Origin: Variovorax sp. EL159
GTDB lineage: Bacteria; Pseudomonadota; Gammaproteobacteria; Burkholderiales; Burkholderiaceae_C
Reading direction: 5' to 3'
Length of the DNA stretch: 64,000 nucleotides
NCBI RefSeq assembly: GCF_900100965.1
Contig: NZ_FMUJ01000004.1
Location: forward strand, 735,970 to 799,969
The notes under the pieces are model-generated. The model did no database searches and was not told the origin of the DNA. It was given only the letters and a program-made list of their open reading frames with translations. Shown here one piece after another: positions 17,682-27,485 of this stretch. Position 1 is the stretch's first letter. Every line of letters starts with the position of its first letter. The translations under genes and the position numbers were made by a program.

Positions 17682-18389
17682 ATGGACACGAACACCTCAT
17701 CCCCTTCTTCATCGAATGCGGACTTCCATCTGGCCCGCCTTGCCGGCGCCATCGCCGAGCCGGCGCGTGCCCGCATGCTGAACTGCCTGATGGACGGCCA
17801 CGCGCGCACCGCCACCGAGCTGGCCACCGTGGCCGAGGTCGCGGCCTCCACCGCGAGCGCGCACCTCGCGCGGCTGAAGGAAGAGCGGCTGGTCGAGCTG
17901 CTGGTGCAGGGCAAGCACCGCTATTTCAGGCTGGCCAACGACGACGTCGCGGCCGCGCTCGAAAGCCTGATGGTGGTGGCCGGCGCACCGCGCGCCGCCG
18001 AGTTCAAGCCCAACACGCCGAACCGCCTGCGCAGCGCGCGCACCTGCTACGACCACATGGCCGGCACCGCGGGCGTGGCCCTGCACGACCGGCTGCATGC
18101 GCAGGGCTGGCTCAGCGGCCTGCAGAGCGGTTCTTATGAGCTCACGGCCGAAGGTGCGATCGCGCTGGAGAGCCTGGGCGTCGAGGTCGATGCGGTGCGT
18201 CGCTCGCGGCGGCGCTTCGCCTGCGCCTGCCTGGACTGGAGCGAGCGCCGCCCGCACCTGGGCGGCGCGCTTGGTGCGGCGTGGCTGCAGTTGTCGCTGC
18301 GTCGCGGCTGGGTGCGGCAGGAGCTGGATGGCCGTGCGCTCGCGCTGACGCCGAAGGCCCAGCGCGAGATGCCCGAGCTGTTTGCTTGA
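17682..18389 (+). CDS. ArsR-family transcriptional regulator with C-terminal extension
   Basis: A 235-aa regulator. An ArsR/SmtB-type winged helix occupies about residues 15-100 (ARLAGAIAEPARARMLNCLM, ASTASAHLARLKEERLVE, GKHRYFRLA). A ~130-residue C-terminal part follows, with ARTCYDHMAGTAGV and FACACLDWSERRPHLGGALG, blocks seen in a widespread ArsR subfamily. The cysteines in that tail could bind a ligand or metal, but the usual CXC metal motif of the DNA-binding domain (ELCVCDL) is absent. It is divergent from the P450 gene and is probably its repressor. Confidence 0.88.
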   Translation: MDTNTSSPSSSNADFHLARLAGAIAEPARARMLNCLMDGHARTATELATVAEVAASTASAHLARLKEERLVELLVQGKHRYFRLANDDVAAALESLMVVAGAPRAAEFKPNTPNRLRSARTCYDHMAGTAGVALHDRLHAQGWLSGLQSGSYELTAEGAIALESLGVEVDAVRRSRRRFACACLDWSERRPHLGGALGAAWLQLSLRRGWVRQELDGRALALTPKAQREMPELFA

Positions 18390-18414
18390 ACCCGGAGAAC
18401 CGGAAGAAGGGCGC

Positions 18415-19425
18415 TCAGGCCTTCAGCTTGAGCAGATAGATCAGCGGGCCGGCCATCGCCGTGTCGAGTTCGAGGAAGCTCTCGAAGTCCTTGCCCGCCA
18501 TCCAGTACGGGTCCCAGTTGTTGCGCTTGATGGTCTTCACCCACAGGTCGTGCGTGGTGGCGCGGCGCACCGCGTCGAGCAGCACGGCCTTGCGGTAGGG
18601 CGGCACCTTCTTGCCGGTCATCACGCCGCGCCAGTTGGCAAGGTCGGCATCGACCCCCTGTTCGCGCACCGAGGTGATGCCCTGGAACGGCTGCTTCGAC
18701 GACACGCCGATGGCGCGCAGCCTGCCGCTGGCCAGGCTGTCGCTGAACTCGCTGTAGCCCGAGATGCCGGCCGCCGCCTTGCCGGTTTCGAGCGCCTCGA
18801 CCACCTGCGCGCCGCCCGGATGCGCCTGGTAGGCCAGGGTTGAAGAGGCGCCCGCCACGCGCGCGAGCATGCCGGCGTACATGTGGTCGACACCGCCGGC
18901 CGAGCCGCCCGCGATGACCGTGTTGGCGGCATCGGCGCGCAGTTGCGCGATCAGGTCCTTGGGGGTCTTGATGGGCGAGTCGGCCTTGACCGCCACCACT
19001 TCGTAGTCGCTGGTCAGGCGCGCCACGGGCGAGACCTGGGCCATGGTCACGGCGGGCTTCTGCAGCGCCACTGCACCGACCATCACCATGCCGCTCACGA
19101 GCAGGGCTTCGGGGTCGGCATCGTATTTTTCGACGTACTTGGCCAAGCCGATGGTGCCGCCCTTGCCGCCGATGTTCTCGTACACCACGTTGCCCACCGC
19201 GCCAGAAGCCAGCAGGGCGGCGCCGAGGGCGCGGCCGGTCTGGTCCCAGCCGCCGCCTTCGTTGGCGGGAATGACGATGCGAAGCTTGCTGCTCAGCGGT
19301 GCGTCGGCTGCCCTGGCGGCGCCGGGCCACAGCGCGGCGTGCCCCGCGCCGGCAGCGGCGGCCGATGCCGCGATCCATGCCGAGAAACTGCGGCGGGAGA
19401 GAGGTGCGGACGTCGACTGGGGCAT
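18415..19425 (-). CDS. Bug/TctC-family tripartite tricarboxylate transporter receptor, Tat-type signal
   Basis: A 336-aa Bug-family periplasmic binding protein. From ATG 19425 the N-terminus reads MPQSTSAPLSRRSFSAWIAA, with a twin-arginine pair and hydrophobic stretch, so Tat export is possible rather than Sec. The core has KLRIVIPANEGGGWDQTGRAL, GGKGGTIGLAKYVEK and YQAHPGGAQVVEALETGK. The EGGGWDQTG loop fits the TctC subgroup for tricarboxylates better than the VPFPPGGPTD type seen at 652-1638. No membrane partners are adjacent. It converges on the ArsR-like gene with 25 bp between. Confidence 0.9.
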   Translation of the reverse strand: MPQSTSAPLSRRSFSAWIAASAAAAGAGHAALWPGAARAADAPLSSKLRIVIPANEGGGWDQTGRALGAALLASGAVGNVVYENIGGKGGTIGLAKYVEKYDADPEALLVSGMVMVGAVALQKPAVTMAQVSPVARLTSDYEVVAVKADSPIKTPKDLIAQLRADAANTVIAGGSAGGVDHMYAGMLARVAGASSTLAYQAHPGGAQVVEALETGKAAAGISGYSEFSDSLASGRLRAIGVSSKQPFQGITSVREQGVDADLANWRGVMTGKKVPPYRKAVLLDAVRRATTHDLWVKTIKRNNWDPYWMAGKDFESFLELDTAMAGPLIYLLKLKA

Positions 19426-19540
19426 CTTGTTTCCGGTTGTCTGTGGGGAAACTGAATGATGTCCGCGAAATATGCGAATCGTTCCCGCAGGCGGGCAGGG
19501 ACAAACCCCGATGGACGCCCGCCGGCCGGGAACACGTTTC

Positions 19541-21058
19541 TTACTGGAACGCCACTTCGGCAAAGCTGCGAAGTTTGCGGCTGTGCAGCCGTGTCGAGCC
19601 CTCTTCGCGCAGGATGTCGATGGCCCGCATGCCGATGCGCAGGTGCTGCTCGACGCGCTCGCGATAGAAGTGATTGGCCATGCCGGGCAGCTTGATCTCG
19701 CCGTGCAGCGGCTTGTCGCTCACGCACAGCAGGGTGCCGTAGGGCACGCGAAAACGGAAGCCGTTGGCCGCGATGGTCGCGCTTTCCATGTCGAGCGCCA
19801 CCGCGCGGCTCTGGCTGAAGCGGCGCTGCGGCTGGTTGCCGGGCAGCAGCTCCCAGTTGCGGTTGTCGGTGCTCGCCACGGTGCCGGTGCGCATGATCTT
19901 CTTGAGGTCGGGGCCTTCGTAGCGCGTGATGTCGGCCACGGCTTTTTCGAGCGCGAGCTGGATCTCGGACAGCGCGGGGATCGGCACCCACAGCGGCAGT
20001 TCTTCGTCGAGCACGTGGTCTTCGCGCACGTAGGCGTGGGCCAGCACGTAGTCGCCCAGTTGCTGCGTGTTGCGCAGGCCGGCGCAGTGGCCCAGCATCA
20101 TCCAGGCGTGCGGGCGCAGCACGGCGATGTGGTCGGTGATGGTCTTGGCATTGGCCGGGCCGACGCCGATGTTGACCATGGTGGTGCCACTGCAGTCTTC
20201 GCGCACCAGGTGATAGGCGGGCATCTGCGGCAGGCGCGGCGGTGCGGTGCCCTGGCTGCCGTCGAGCAGATGGGCGTAGCTGGTACTGGCGCTCGCCGCC
20301 AGGCCGCGCCGGCGCGTGACCACGTTGCCGGGCTCGATGAAGGCCACGTACTCGCTGTTCTCGTCGGCCATGGCCTCGTGGCCTAGGCGCACGAACTCGT
20401 CGATGTAGAACTGGTAGTTGGTGAACAGCACGAAGTTCTGGAACCACTCGGGCGCGGTGCCGGTGTAGTGGCGCAGGCGGTGCAGCGAGTAGTCGACGCG
20501 CGCGGCCGTGAACAGCGACAGCGGCTGCGCCTCGCCGTCGCGGGCCTCGAAAGTGCCGTTGGCGATGCCGTCGTCCATCACGCCCAGGTCGGGCAGGTCG
20601 AACACGTCGCGCATGAGGGCGCGGCGCTCGGCGCTCATGGTGCCTTCGATGTGGTCGTTCTCGGCAAACGAGAAGTGGATCGGAATGGGCTGCGTGCTGG
20701 TGCCCACCTCCAGCTCGACCTGGTGGTTTTCGAGCAGCAGGCGGAACTGGTCGAGGTAGTAGCGCGAGAACAGGTCGGGCCGCGTCAGTGTGGTCTCGTA
20801 GCGGCCCGGCCCGGCCACGAAGCCGTAGCTCAAGCCCGCGTTGGCCGGCGGCGTGTGGCGCGAAACCGTGTGCGTGTGCACCCGCACGAAGGGGTAGCAG
20901 GCGCGCACCCGGCCGGGCAGCGCCTCGCCGGCGACAAAGCGCAGCATCGACTCACGCAGGTGGGCAAGCCCGCCCTGGTAGATGGCCTTGACCTGTTCGA
21001 GGGCGGCGGCGGCATCGGTGAAGCGGGCGGGGGCGACGAAGGTGGGCATGTAGGGCAT
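19541..21058 (-). CDS. amn: AMP nucleosidase
   Basis: Cytoplasmic enzyme of ~505 aa that hydrolyses AMP to adenine and ribose 5-phosphate, part of purine pool control. The N-terminal half has the AMN-specific domain (YGFVAGPGRYETTLTRPDLF, FIDEFVRLG-like YQFYIDEFVRLG). The C-terminal half is a nucleoside-phosphorylase fold with GTTMVNIGVGPANAKTITDH, LGHCAGLRNTQ and the base/ribose-binding VALDMESATIAANGFRF. The start is uncertain: ATG 21058 and ATG 21049 are both possible, and a TTG at 21073 is in frame. A LOG-like gene ends 78 bp upstream on the same strand. Confidence 0.93.
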   Translation of the reverse strand: MPYMPTFVAPARFTDAAAALEQVKAIYQGGLAHLRESMLRFVAGEALPGRVRACYPFVRVHTHTVSRHTPPANAGLSYGFVAGPGRYETTLTRPDLFSRYYLDQFRLLLENHQVELEVGTSTQPIPIHFSFAENDHIEGTMSAERRALMRDVFDLPDLGVMDDGIANGTFEARDGEAQPLSLFTAARVDYSLHRLRHYTGTAPEWFQNFVLFTNYQFYIDEFVRLGHEAMADENSEYVAFIEPGNVVTRRRGLAASASTSYAHLLDGSQGTAPPRLPQMPAYHLVREDCSGTTMVNIGVGPANAKTITDHIAVLRPHAWMMLGHCAGLRNTQQLGDYVLAHAYVREDHVLDEELPLWVPIPALSEIQLALEKAVADITRYEGPDLKKIMRTGTVASTDNRNWELLPGNQPQRRFSQSRAVALDMESATIAANGFRFRVPYGTLLCVSDKPLHGEIKLPGMANHFYRERVEQHLRIGMRAIDILREEGSTRLHSRKLRSFAEVAFQ

Positions 21059-21136
21059 GCCGGCATTGTGCAATGCGGTCGTGGCTGCTGCCTGACCGCG
21101 CGGCGGCGGTTCAGGCCCCCGGGGTTCAGGCCCGGT

Positions 21137-21685
21137 TCAGGCCAGCAGGCAGGCCAGCACCTTGGCGAGCATGTCGTTCACGTCGGTGGCCTGCACCGCG
21201 CCCGGCAGCTCGATGTCGCCATGCATCACGAACACCGGCTTGCCCCACTTCAGGCCCAGCGCCATTTCAGACAGCGTGCCCATGTTGCCGCCGATGGCGA
21301 TCAGGCAAACGCCGCTGCGCGCGACGATGGCATTGCGCATCTCGCCCATGCCGGTGGGAATGGCCACGCTGAGCCATTCGTTGGCGTTGCGGTCGTCGTC
21401 TTCGGGCAGGATGCCCACGGCAATGCCGCCTGCCTCGGTGGCGCCGCGCGAGGCCGCGGCCATCACGCCGCCGCGTCCGCCGCAGATCACCGCCATGCCC
21501 GCGCCGGCCAGCGCATGCGCCACCGCGTACGCGGCTTCGCATTCGGCCGGGCCGCCGTCGCCGGGGCCGATCACGGCCACCGGCTGGCGATGCCGCGCCG
21601 GGCCCCATTGCTTCTGCGCCAGGCGCGTCAGCGCCTCAGTGACCGGCGCCGACAGCACCGCGCTCGCGCCTTCGCGTAACGACAT
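21137..21685 (-). CDS. TIGR00725/LOG-like Rossmann-fold protein
   Basis: A 182-aa protein of the LOG-related superfamily (once called lysine decarboxylase-like), many members of which hydrolyse nucleoside monophosphates. The motifs are a nucleotide-binding VAVIGPGDGGPAECEAAY, CGGRGGVMAAASRGATEAGG, and GGNMGTLSEMALGLKWGKP, matching the PGGxGT..E family motif only loosely. Its first 50 bp overlap the 3' end of the ABC permease gene, so it is probably translated from the same mRNA. AMP nucleosidase follows downstream, which suggests nucleotide or base salvage. A specific substrate is not assignable. Confidence 0.82.
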   Translation of the reverse strand: MSLREGASAVLSAPVTEALTRLAQKQWGPARHRQPVAVIGPGDGGPAECEAAYAVAHALAGAGMAVICGGRGGVMAAASRGATEAGGIAVGILPEDDDRNANEWLSVAIPTGMGEMRNAIVARSGVCLIAIGGNMGTLSEMALGLKWGKPVFVMHGDIELPGAVQATDVNDMLAKVLACLLA

Positions 21686-22457
21686 CGCCCACTCCCATCA
21701 CGATCACACACACCACCATCAGCACCAGCGACAAGGCCGCTGCCACCGCGAAATCGGAACCGCCATCGCCCACCTGCGCGAGCAGCATCAGCGGCAGGAT
21801 GTTGAGCTGCGTGCCCACCAGCGCCAGCGCCGTGCCGTAGGTGCCCATCGCAATCGCGGCCACCATGCAGGCGTTCGACAGCACCGAGGGCATCACCTCG
21901 GGCACCACCGTGTCCCAGAAGGCGCGCGCCTTCGACGCCCCCAGCGTGCGCGCCGCCTGCGCCGGGCGCAGGTCGAGATTCGCGAACACCGGGTACAGCG
22001 ACAGCGCCACGCGCGGGATCAGGTAGTAGGCATAGGCAAAGCCCAGGCCCGACACGCTGTAGATCCAGCTGCCGATCACGGCCGGGTCGGCGCCCAGCCC
22101 CGCGAGCAACTGCGTCACGAAGCCCGCGCGCCCGAAGGCCAGGATGAAGCCGTAGGCAATCACCAGCCCCGAGAAAGCCAGCGGCAGGCCCAGCAAGGTC
22201 ATCATCCATTGGCGCCGGCCTTCGGGCTGGCGCGCGAGTTCGATGGCGATGCAGGTGCCCACCAGCGCCGAGATCGCGCCCGCCGCCAGGCCCAGGCCCA
22301 GCGTGTTGCGCAGCGCGCCCAGGAACAGCGGGTTGCCGAACAGCCGCCCGAAGGCGCTGCCGCCCTCGCCAAAGGCCTCGGGCAGCAGCGCCGCCAGCGG
22401 CACCGCGAAGAACAGCGCCATGAAGGCCCATGCAGGCCAGGCGCCAAAGCGTCGCAT
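21636..22457 (-). CDS. ABC transporter permease (spermidine/iron/AEP-type)
   Basis: Inner-membrane permease, 273 aa, the second permease of a four-component importer. Six hydrophobic helices flank the BPD-transport motif AARTLGASKARAFWDTVVPEV with its EAA-like loop. ATG 22457 is chosen with AAGGA five bases upstream; an in-frame GTG immediately precedes it. The gene starts 19 bp after the binding-protein gene and its 3' end overlaps the LOG-like gene by 50 bp. The substrate is probably a small polar or metal-chelate compound, by family. Confidence 0.9.
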   Translation of the reverse strand: MRRFGAWPAWAFMALFFAVPLAALLPEAFGEGGSAFGRLFGNPLFLGALRNTLGLGLAAGAISALVGTCIAIELARQPEGRRQWMMTLLGLPLAFSGLVIAYGFILAFGRAGFVTQLLAGLGADPAVIGSWIYSVSGLGFAYAYYLIPRVALSLYPVFANLDLRPAQAARTLGASKARAFWDTVVPEVMPSVLSNACMVAAIAMGTYGTALALVGTQLNILPLMLLAQVGDGGSDFAVAAALSLVLMVVCVIVMGVGDVVTRRRERGAVGAGH

Positions 22458-22476
22458 CACGTTCCTTCGGGCCTTC

Positions 22477-23565
22477 TTACTTGCCCAATGCGGCTTGCGC
22501 CCAGAGCTTGTCGACCTCGGCCTTGCGCTCCGAGGCCTTCACCACGTCGAGCGGCTTGATCTGCGGCGCGGCCGGCATCTTGGCGGCAATGTCGGCCGAC
22601 AGCGGCGTGCCCGGCACGGCCGGCCGCACGAAGCCCTGCGCGAACAGCGACTGGCCTGCCTCGCTCATGATGAAGTTGAGCCACAGCTTGCCGGCGTTCG
22701 GGTTGGGGCCGTTCTTCACGAGGCTGATGGCGTAGGGCGCAGCCACGCTGGCTTCCTTCGGGATCACCACTTCCACCGCGTCGCCCATGCCGTCGACGTG
22801 CTTGGCCTTCAGGCCGTCGTTCTCGTAGCTGATCCACACCGGGATCTCGCCCTTCAGGAACTTGGCGTACGGCGTGGTGCCTTCCACGCGCAGTACGTTG
22901 CCGGCCGCATGCAGCTTGCCCAGGTAGTCGGTGCCGGGCTGCACGTTGTCGACGCTGCCGCCGTTGGCGTACGCCGCGGCAAAGGTCAGCACCTGGCCGA
23001 TGCCGGTGGAGCGCGGATCGAGGTACACCACCGTGCTCTTGAACTCGGGCTTGAGCAGGTCGGCCCAGCCGGTCGGCACGTTCTTCACCAGCTTCTTGTT
23101 GACCAGGAAGGCGATGTTGAGCGTGTGGATGGTGAACCAGCGGCCCTCGGCCTCGCGGAACACGGGCGGCAGCTTGTCGAAGTTGACGGGCTTGAAGGGC
23201 GCGACCACGTCCTTCTTCGCGGCGTCGACGGCCGAGGCGGCGAAGTAGTAGGCGGTGTCGGCCTGCGGGCGGCGCTTGGTCTTTTCGAGCGACACCACGG
23301 TGGCGGCCGAGCCGATGTCGTTGTAGGTCAGCTCGATCTCGGGGTAGCGCTTCTTGAAGGTGGCGAACAGCGACTTCCAGTTGGCCCATTCGGGGCCGGT
23401 GTCGAAGGACACGCACAGGCCTTCTTTTTGCGCCTCTGCGTACAGCGCCTTCTCGCCTGCATACAGCTCGGGGCCGTCGAAGGCGAAGGCGGTGCGGGCC
23501 GCGAGCGTGGCCAATGACAGCACGGGCAATGCGCCGGCGGCCTGGATCAGATGTCTGCGTTGCAT
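22477..23565 (-). CDS. ABC transporter extracellular solute-binding protein (family 1)
   Basis: Periplasmic binding protein, 362 aa, with a signal peptide from ATG 23565 (MQRRHLIQAAGALPVLSLAT, cleavage near AFAFD). The RR pair at positions 3-4 makes Tat export possible. The core has VSFDTGPEWANWKSLFATF, YFAASAVDAAKKD, VYLDPRSTGIGQVLTF and WISYENDGLKA, as in the iron/thiamine/2-aminoethylphosphonate-like cluster of family-1 binding proteins. The ligand is not determinable. It lies between the ATPase and the second permease of the operon. Confidence 0.9.
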   Translation of the reverse strand: MQRRHLIQAAGALPVLSLATLAARTAFAFDGPELYAGEKALYAEAQKEGLCVSFDTGPEWANWKSLFATFKKRYPEIELTYNDIGSAATVVSLEKTKRRPQADTAYYFAASAVDAAKKDVVAPFKPVNFDKLPPVFREAEGRWFTIHTLNIAFLVNKKLVKNVPTGWADLLKPEFKSTVVYLDPRSTGIGQVLTFAAAYANGGSVDNVQPGTDYLGKLHAAGNVLRVEGTTPYAKFLKGEIPVWISYENDGLKAKHVDGMGDAVEVVIPKEASVAAPYAISLVKNGPNPNAGKLWLNFIMSEAGQSLFAQGFVRPAVPGTPLSADIAAKMPAAPQIKPLDVVKASERKAEVDKLWAQAALGK

Positions 23566-23608
23566 GGTGGCTCCTCGATGGAATGGGGCGGTAGTGAAGG
23601 CGATGGGC

Positions 23609-24637
<1,029 letters not shown>

Positions 24638-24643
24638 GGCGGA

Positions 24644-25429
24644 TTACGCGCGTTGCTTCACGAGGGAAGAAGAAAGAAGGGCCGACGCGCTCGCCAGCAC
24701 CAGCAGGATCACCGTGGCCGCGCAGGCAAAGCCCGTTGCGCCATAGAAGGCCTGCAGCAGCACCACCGGATAGGTGCGGTTCTGGAAGCTCGTGAGCAGG
24801 TTCGACACGCCGAACTCGCCCACCGAAATGGCGGCCACCATCACCAGCCCGCTGATCAGGCTCTGGCGCAGGCTGGGCAGCACGATGCCGGTGAACTGCT
24901 GCCAGCCCGAGGCACCGAGCGTGGCGGCCGCCTGTTCGAGCCGGCCCAGGTCGAGGTGGCGCAGGTCGGCCAGCAGCGTGTTCGTGAGGTAGGGCAACGT
25001 GAGGATCGCGTGCGCCGCGATCAGCAGCGGCATCGAGCCCAGCCACGGCGCGATGTCGGTGTTGAACACGATCATGTAGCCGAAGGCCATGGTGATCGGC
25101 GGCACCGCCACCGGCGTGGCGCTCACGATGCGCGCCGCCAGGCTGCCGCCGCGCCGCGCGCCGTGGTACAGCGCATAGGACAGCGGCAGCGCCAGCACGG
25201 TGTTGATGGCGCAGGCCGACATGGCCACCACCAGGCTGTTGACGAAAGCCTTGCGGAAAGACGGGTCGAGCCAGAGGTCGACATACCACTGGCCCGTGAT
25301 GCCCGTGGGCAGCAGCGTGTTGGTCCAGTTGCCGCCCACGCTGCCGACCAGCAGCAGGGCGATGGGCAGCAGCAGGTACAGGCCGTAGATGAGCGAGATG
25401 CCGCGAACCAAGGTTGTCTCCAGTGTCAT
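24644..25429 (-). CDS. ABC transporter permease (spermidine/iron/AEP-type)
   Basis: First permease of the importer and head of the operon, 261 aa from ATG 25429; a GTG two codons earlier is also in frame. It has six hydrophobic helices and the permease loop QAAATLGASGWQQFTGIVLPSL. The order permease, ATPase, binding protein, permease, LOG-like protein runs without gaps over 100 bp. A LysR-type gene reads in the opposite direction across 165 bp and is probably its regulator. Confidence 0.9.
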   Translation of the reverse strand: MTLETTLVRGISLIYGLYLLLPIALLLVGSVGGNWTNTLLPTGITGQWYVDLWLDPSFRKAFVNSLVVAMSACAINTVLALPLSYALYHGARRGGSLAARIVSATPVAVPPITMAFGYMIVFNTDIAPWLGSMPLLIAAHAILTLPYLTNTLLADLRHLDLGRLEQAAATLGASGWQQFTGIVLPSLRQSLISGLVMVAAISVGEFGVSNLLTSFQNRTYPVVLLQAFYGATGFACAATVILLVLASASALLSSSLVKQRA

Positions 25430-25594
25430 GGACACCCGGCATACTTTCCGGATGCGCTACTGTCTGCGCCAGGCGTGCCGCAGCGTTCCCCGAATTCTAG
25501 GAAGCCGATGAGTACCTATGGGTGAAAGTTGGATGACGACGCTTGAGCAATTGGAAAATGTTTTTCACCGAGGTTTCATCAACCGGAGCCATGC

Positions 25595-26503
25595 ATGAAG
25601 CGTGACTGCCCCACCATCCAGGAGCTGCTGGCCTTCGACGCGGTGGCGCGCCACGAGAGCATCACCCTTGCTGCCGGTGCCCTGTGCATCACCGTGAGCG
25701 CGGTGAGCAAGCAGATCGCGGGGCTCGAAGCTTTCCTCGGCCGCGAGCTGCTGCAGAAGAACGGCCGCGGCGTGCAGCTCACGCCGCAAGGGCGCGTGTA
25801 CTGGCAGAAGATTTCGGGCGGCCTGCGCGCCATCGAGACCGCGACCTTCGAGGCGCGCTCGGGCGATGCCGGTGCCGGCCTGCTCACGCTGGCGAGCGTG
25901 CCCACCTTCCTGACCAAATGGCTCATTCCGCGCCTGCCGGCCTTCAGCCAGAAGAGCCGCCACGTGATGCTGAGCTTCAGCCGGCACCTGGAGCCGAGCG
26001 ACGGCATTCCGGCCGGTGTCGATGCGGCGATTCGCTACGGCCCCGACGGCTGGCCGGGCGTGGTGTCCGAATACATCGCGGGGCGCGAGTTCGTGCTGAT
26101 CGTGGCGCGCTCGCTGGTCGAGGGGCGCCACCGCATCGTGCAGCCGGCCGACGTGGTGGGCCACACGCTGCTGCATCACGAAGGCGCGCCCACGGCCTGG
26201 CGGCAATGGGCCGCGCAGCACGGCGTGCCCGAGGTGCAGACCGTGGCCGGCCCGCGCTTTGCGCAGTATTCGGCGCTGATCCAGGCGGCGCTCAACGGGC
26301 TGGGCATCGGGCTCGTGCCCAAGCTGCTGGTGCAGGAAGAGCTTGCCGAAGGCTCGCTGCTGAGCCCCTGCGGCACGCCGGTGAGCGTGAACCAGGGCCA
26401 CTACCTCTGCTACCGGCCCGACCGCCTCGACCTGCCCGCCTTCGCGGCGTTTCGCGAATGGCTGCTCGAAGAGGGCGTGGCGTCGCGCGGGGCGGAAGCA
26501 TGA
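25595..26503 (+). CDS. LysR-family transcriptional regulator (GcvA-like)
   Basis: A 302-aa LysR regulator. The HTH contains IQELLAFDAVARHESITLAA and AVSKQIAGLEAFLG, and the effector domain has the GcvA-like features PTFLTKWLIPRLPAF and GLGIGLVPKLLVQEEL. ATG 25595 is chosen at the start of family similarity. It is divergent from the ABC importer operon and probably controls it. Panthenol-type reductase panE follows 73 bp later on the same strand and may be cotranscribed. Confidence 0.92.
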   Translation: MKRDCPTIQELLAFDAVARHESITLAAGALCITVSAVSKQIAGLEAFLGRELLQKNGRGVQLTPQGRVYWQKISGGLRAIETATFEARSGDAGAGLLTLASVPTFLTKWLIPRLPAFSQKSRHVMLSFSRHLEPSDGIPAGVDAAIRYGPDGWPGVVSEYIAGREFVLIVARSLVEGRHRIVQPADVVGHTLLHHEGAPTAWRQWAAQHGVPEVQTVAGPRFAQYSALIQAALNGLGIGLVPKLLVQEELAEGSLLSPCGTPVSVNQGHYLCYRPDRLDLPAFAAFREWLLEEGVASRGAEA

Positions 26504-26576
26504 CGCATGAAAGGCATGAAGTGCGTGTCTTCGCTAACCTCTGCAACCGCAGAGGAACAACCAAGGAAGTGAATCG

Positions 26577-27485
26577 ATGAAAGTCGCAGTGATGGGTGCC
26601 GGCGCGGTCGGCTGCTACTACGGCGCCATGCTGGCGCGCGCGGGCCACGAGGTGGTGCTGATCGGGCGGCCTTCGCATGTCGAAGCCGTTCGGGCGCACG
26701 GCCTGCGGCTGGAGACGAAGGCATTCGACGAACACGTGCGGCTCGGCGCGAGCACCGAGGTCAGCGCGGTAAAGGGCGCCGACCTCGTGCTGTTCTGCGT
26801 GAAGTCCACCGACACCGAATCGGCCGCGGCGCAGATCGCGCCGCACCTGTCGGCCGATGCGCAGGTGCTCACGCTGCAGAACGGCGTCGACAACGACGCC
26901 CGCGTGCGCGCCGTGCTGCCGTCGAACGAAGTGGCCGCCGCCGTGGTCTATGTGGCGACCGAGATGGCCGGCCCCGGCCATGTCAGGCACCACGGCCGCG
27001 GCGAACTGGTGATCGCGCCCTCGCGCGCCAGCGAGCAGGTGGCGCAGCACCTGATCGCGGCCGGCGTGCCCACGCAGATTTCAGACAACGTGCGCGGCTC
27101 GCTCTGGGCCAAGCTGATCCTCAACTGCGCCTACAACGCGCTGTCGGCGGTCTCGCAGCTGCCCTATGGCGAACTGGTGCAGGGCGTTGGCGTGACCGAC
27201 GTGATCCGCGACGTGGTGGCCGAATGCATCGCCGTGGCCAAGGCCGAGGGCGTCGTCATTCCGGGCGACACCGACGCCGCCGTGCGCGGCATCGCGCAGT
27301 CGATGCCTTCGCAATACTCATCGACCGCGCAAGACCTCGCACGCGGCAAGCCCAGCGAGATCGATCACCTCAACGGGCTGGTCGTGCGGCGCGGCGAGGC
27401 GCTCGGCGTGCCCACGCCGGCCAACCGCGTGCTGTTCGTGATGGTGAAGCTGCTCGAAGGCAAGCAGCAGAAGGTGCACGCCTAG
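26577..27485 (+). CDS. panE: 2-dehydropantoate 2-reductase (ketopantoate reductase)
   Basis: NADPH-dependent reductase of 302 aa acting on ketopantoate, or a related 2-keto acid, in pantothenate/CoA synthesis. The N-terminal nucleotide fold MKVAVMGAGAVGCYYGAMLA carries the GxGxxG motif. The C-terminal catalytic helices contain VRGSLWAKLILNCAYNALSA (catalytic Lys region) and DLARGKPSEIDHLNGLVVRRG. Many Burkholderiales genomes have several paralogs, so ketopantoate specificity is likely but not certain. It converges on gor, and the two stop codons share the CTAG at 27482-27485. Confidence 0.88.
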   Translation: MKVAVMGAGAVGCYYGAMLARAGHEVVLIGRPSHVEAVRAHGLRLETKAFDEHVRLGASTEVSAVKGADLVLFCVKSTDTESAAAQIAPHLSADAQVLTLQNGVDNDARVRAVLPSNEVAAAVVYVATEMAGPGHVRHHGRGELVIAPSRASEQVAQHLIAAGVPTQISDNVRGSLWAKLILNCAYNALSAVSQLPYGELVQGVGVTDVIRDVVAECIAVAKAEGVVIPGDTDAAVRGIAQSMPSQYSSTAQDLARGKPSEIDHLNGLVVRRGEALGVPTPANRVLFVMVKLLEGKQQKVHA

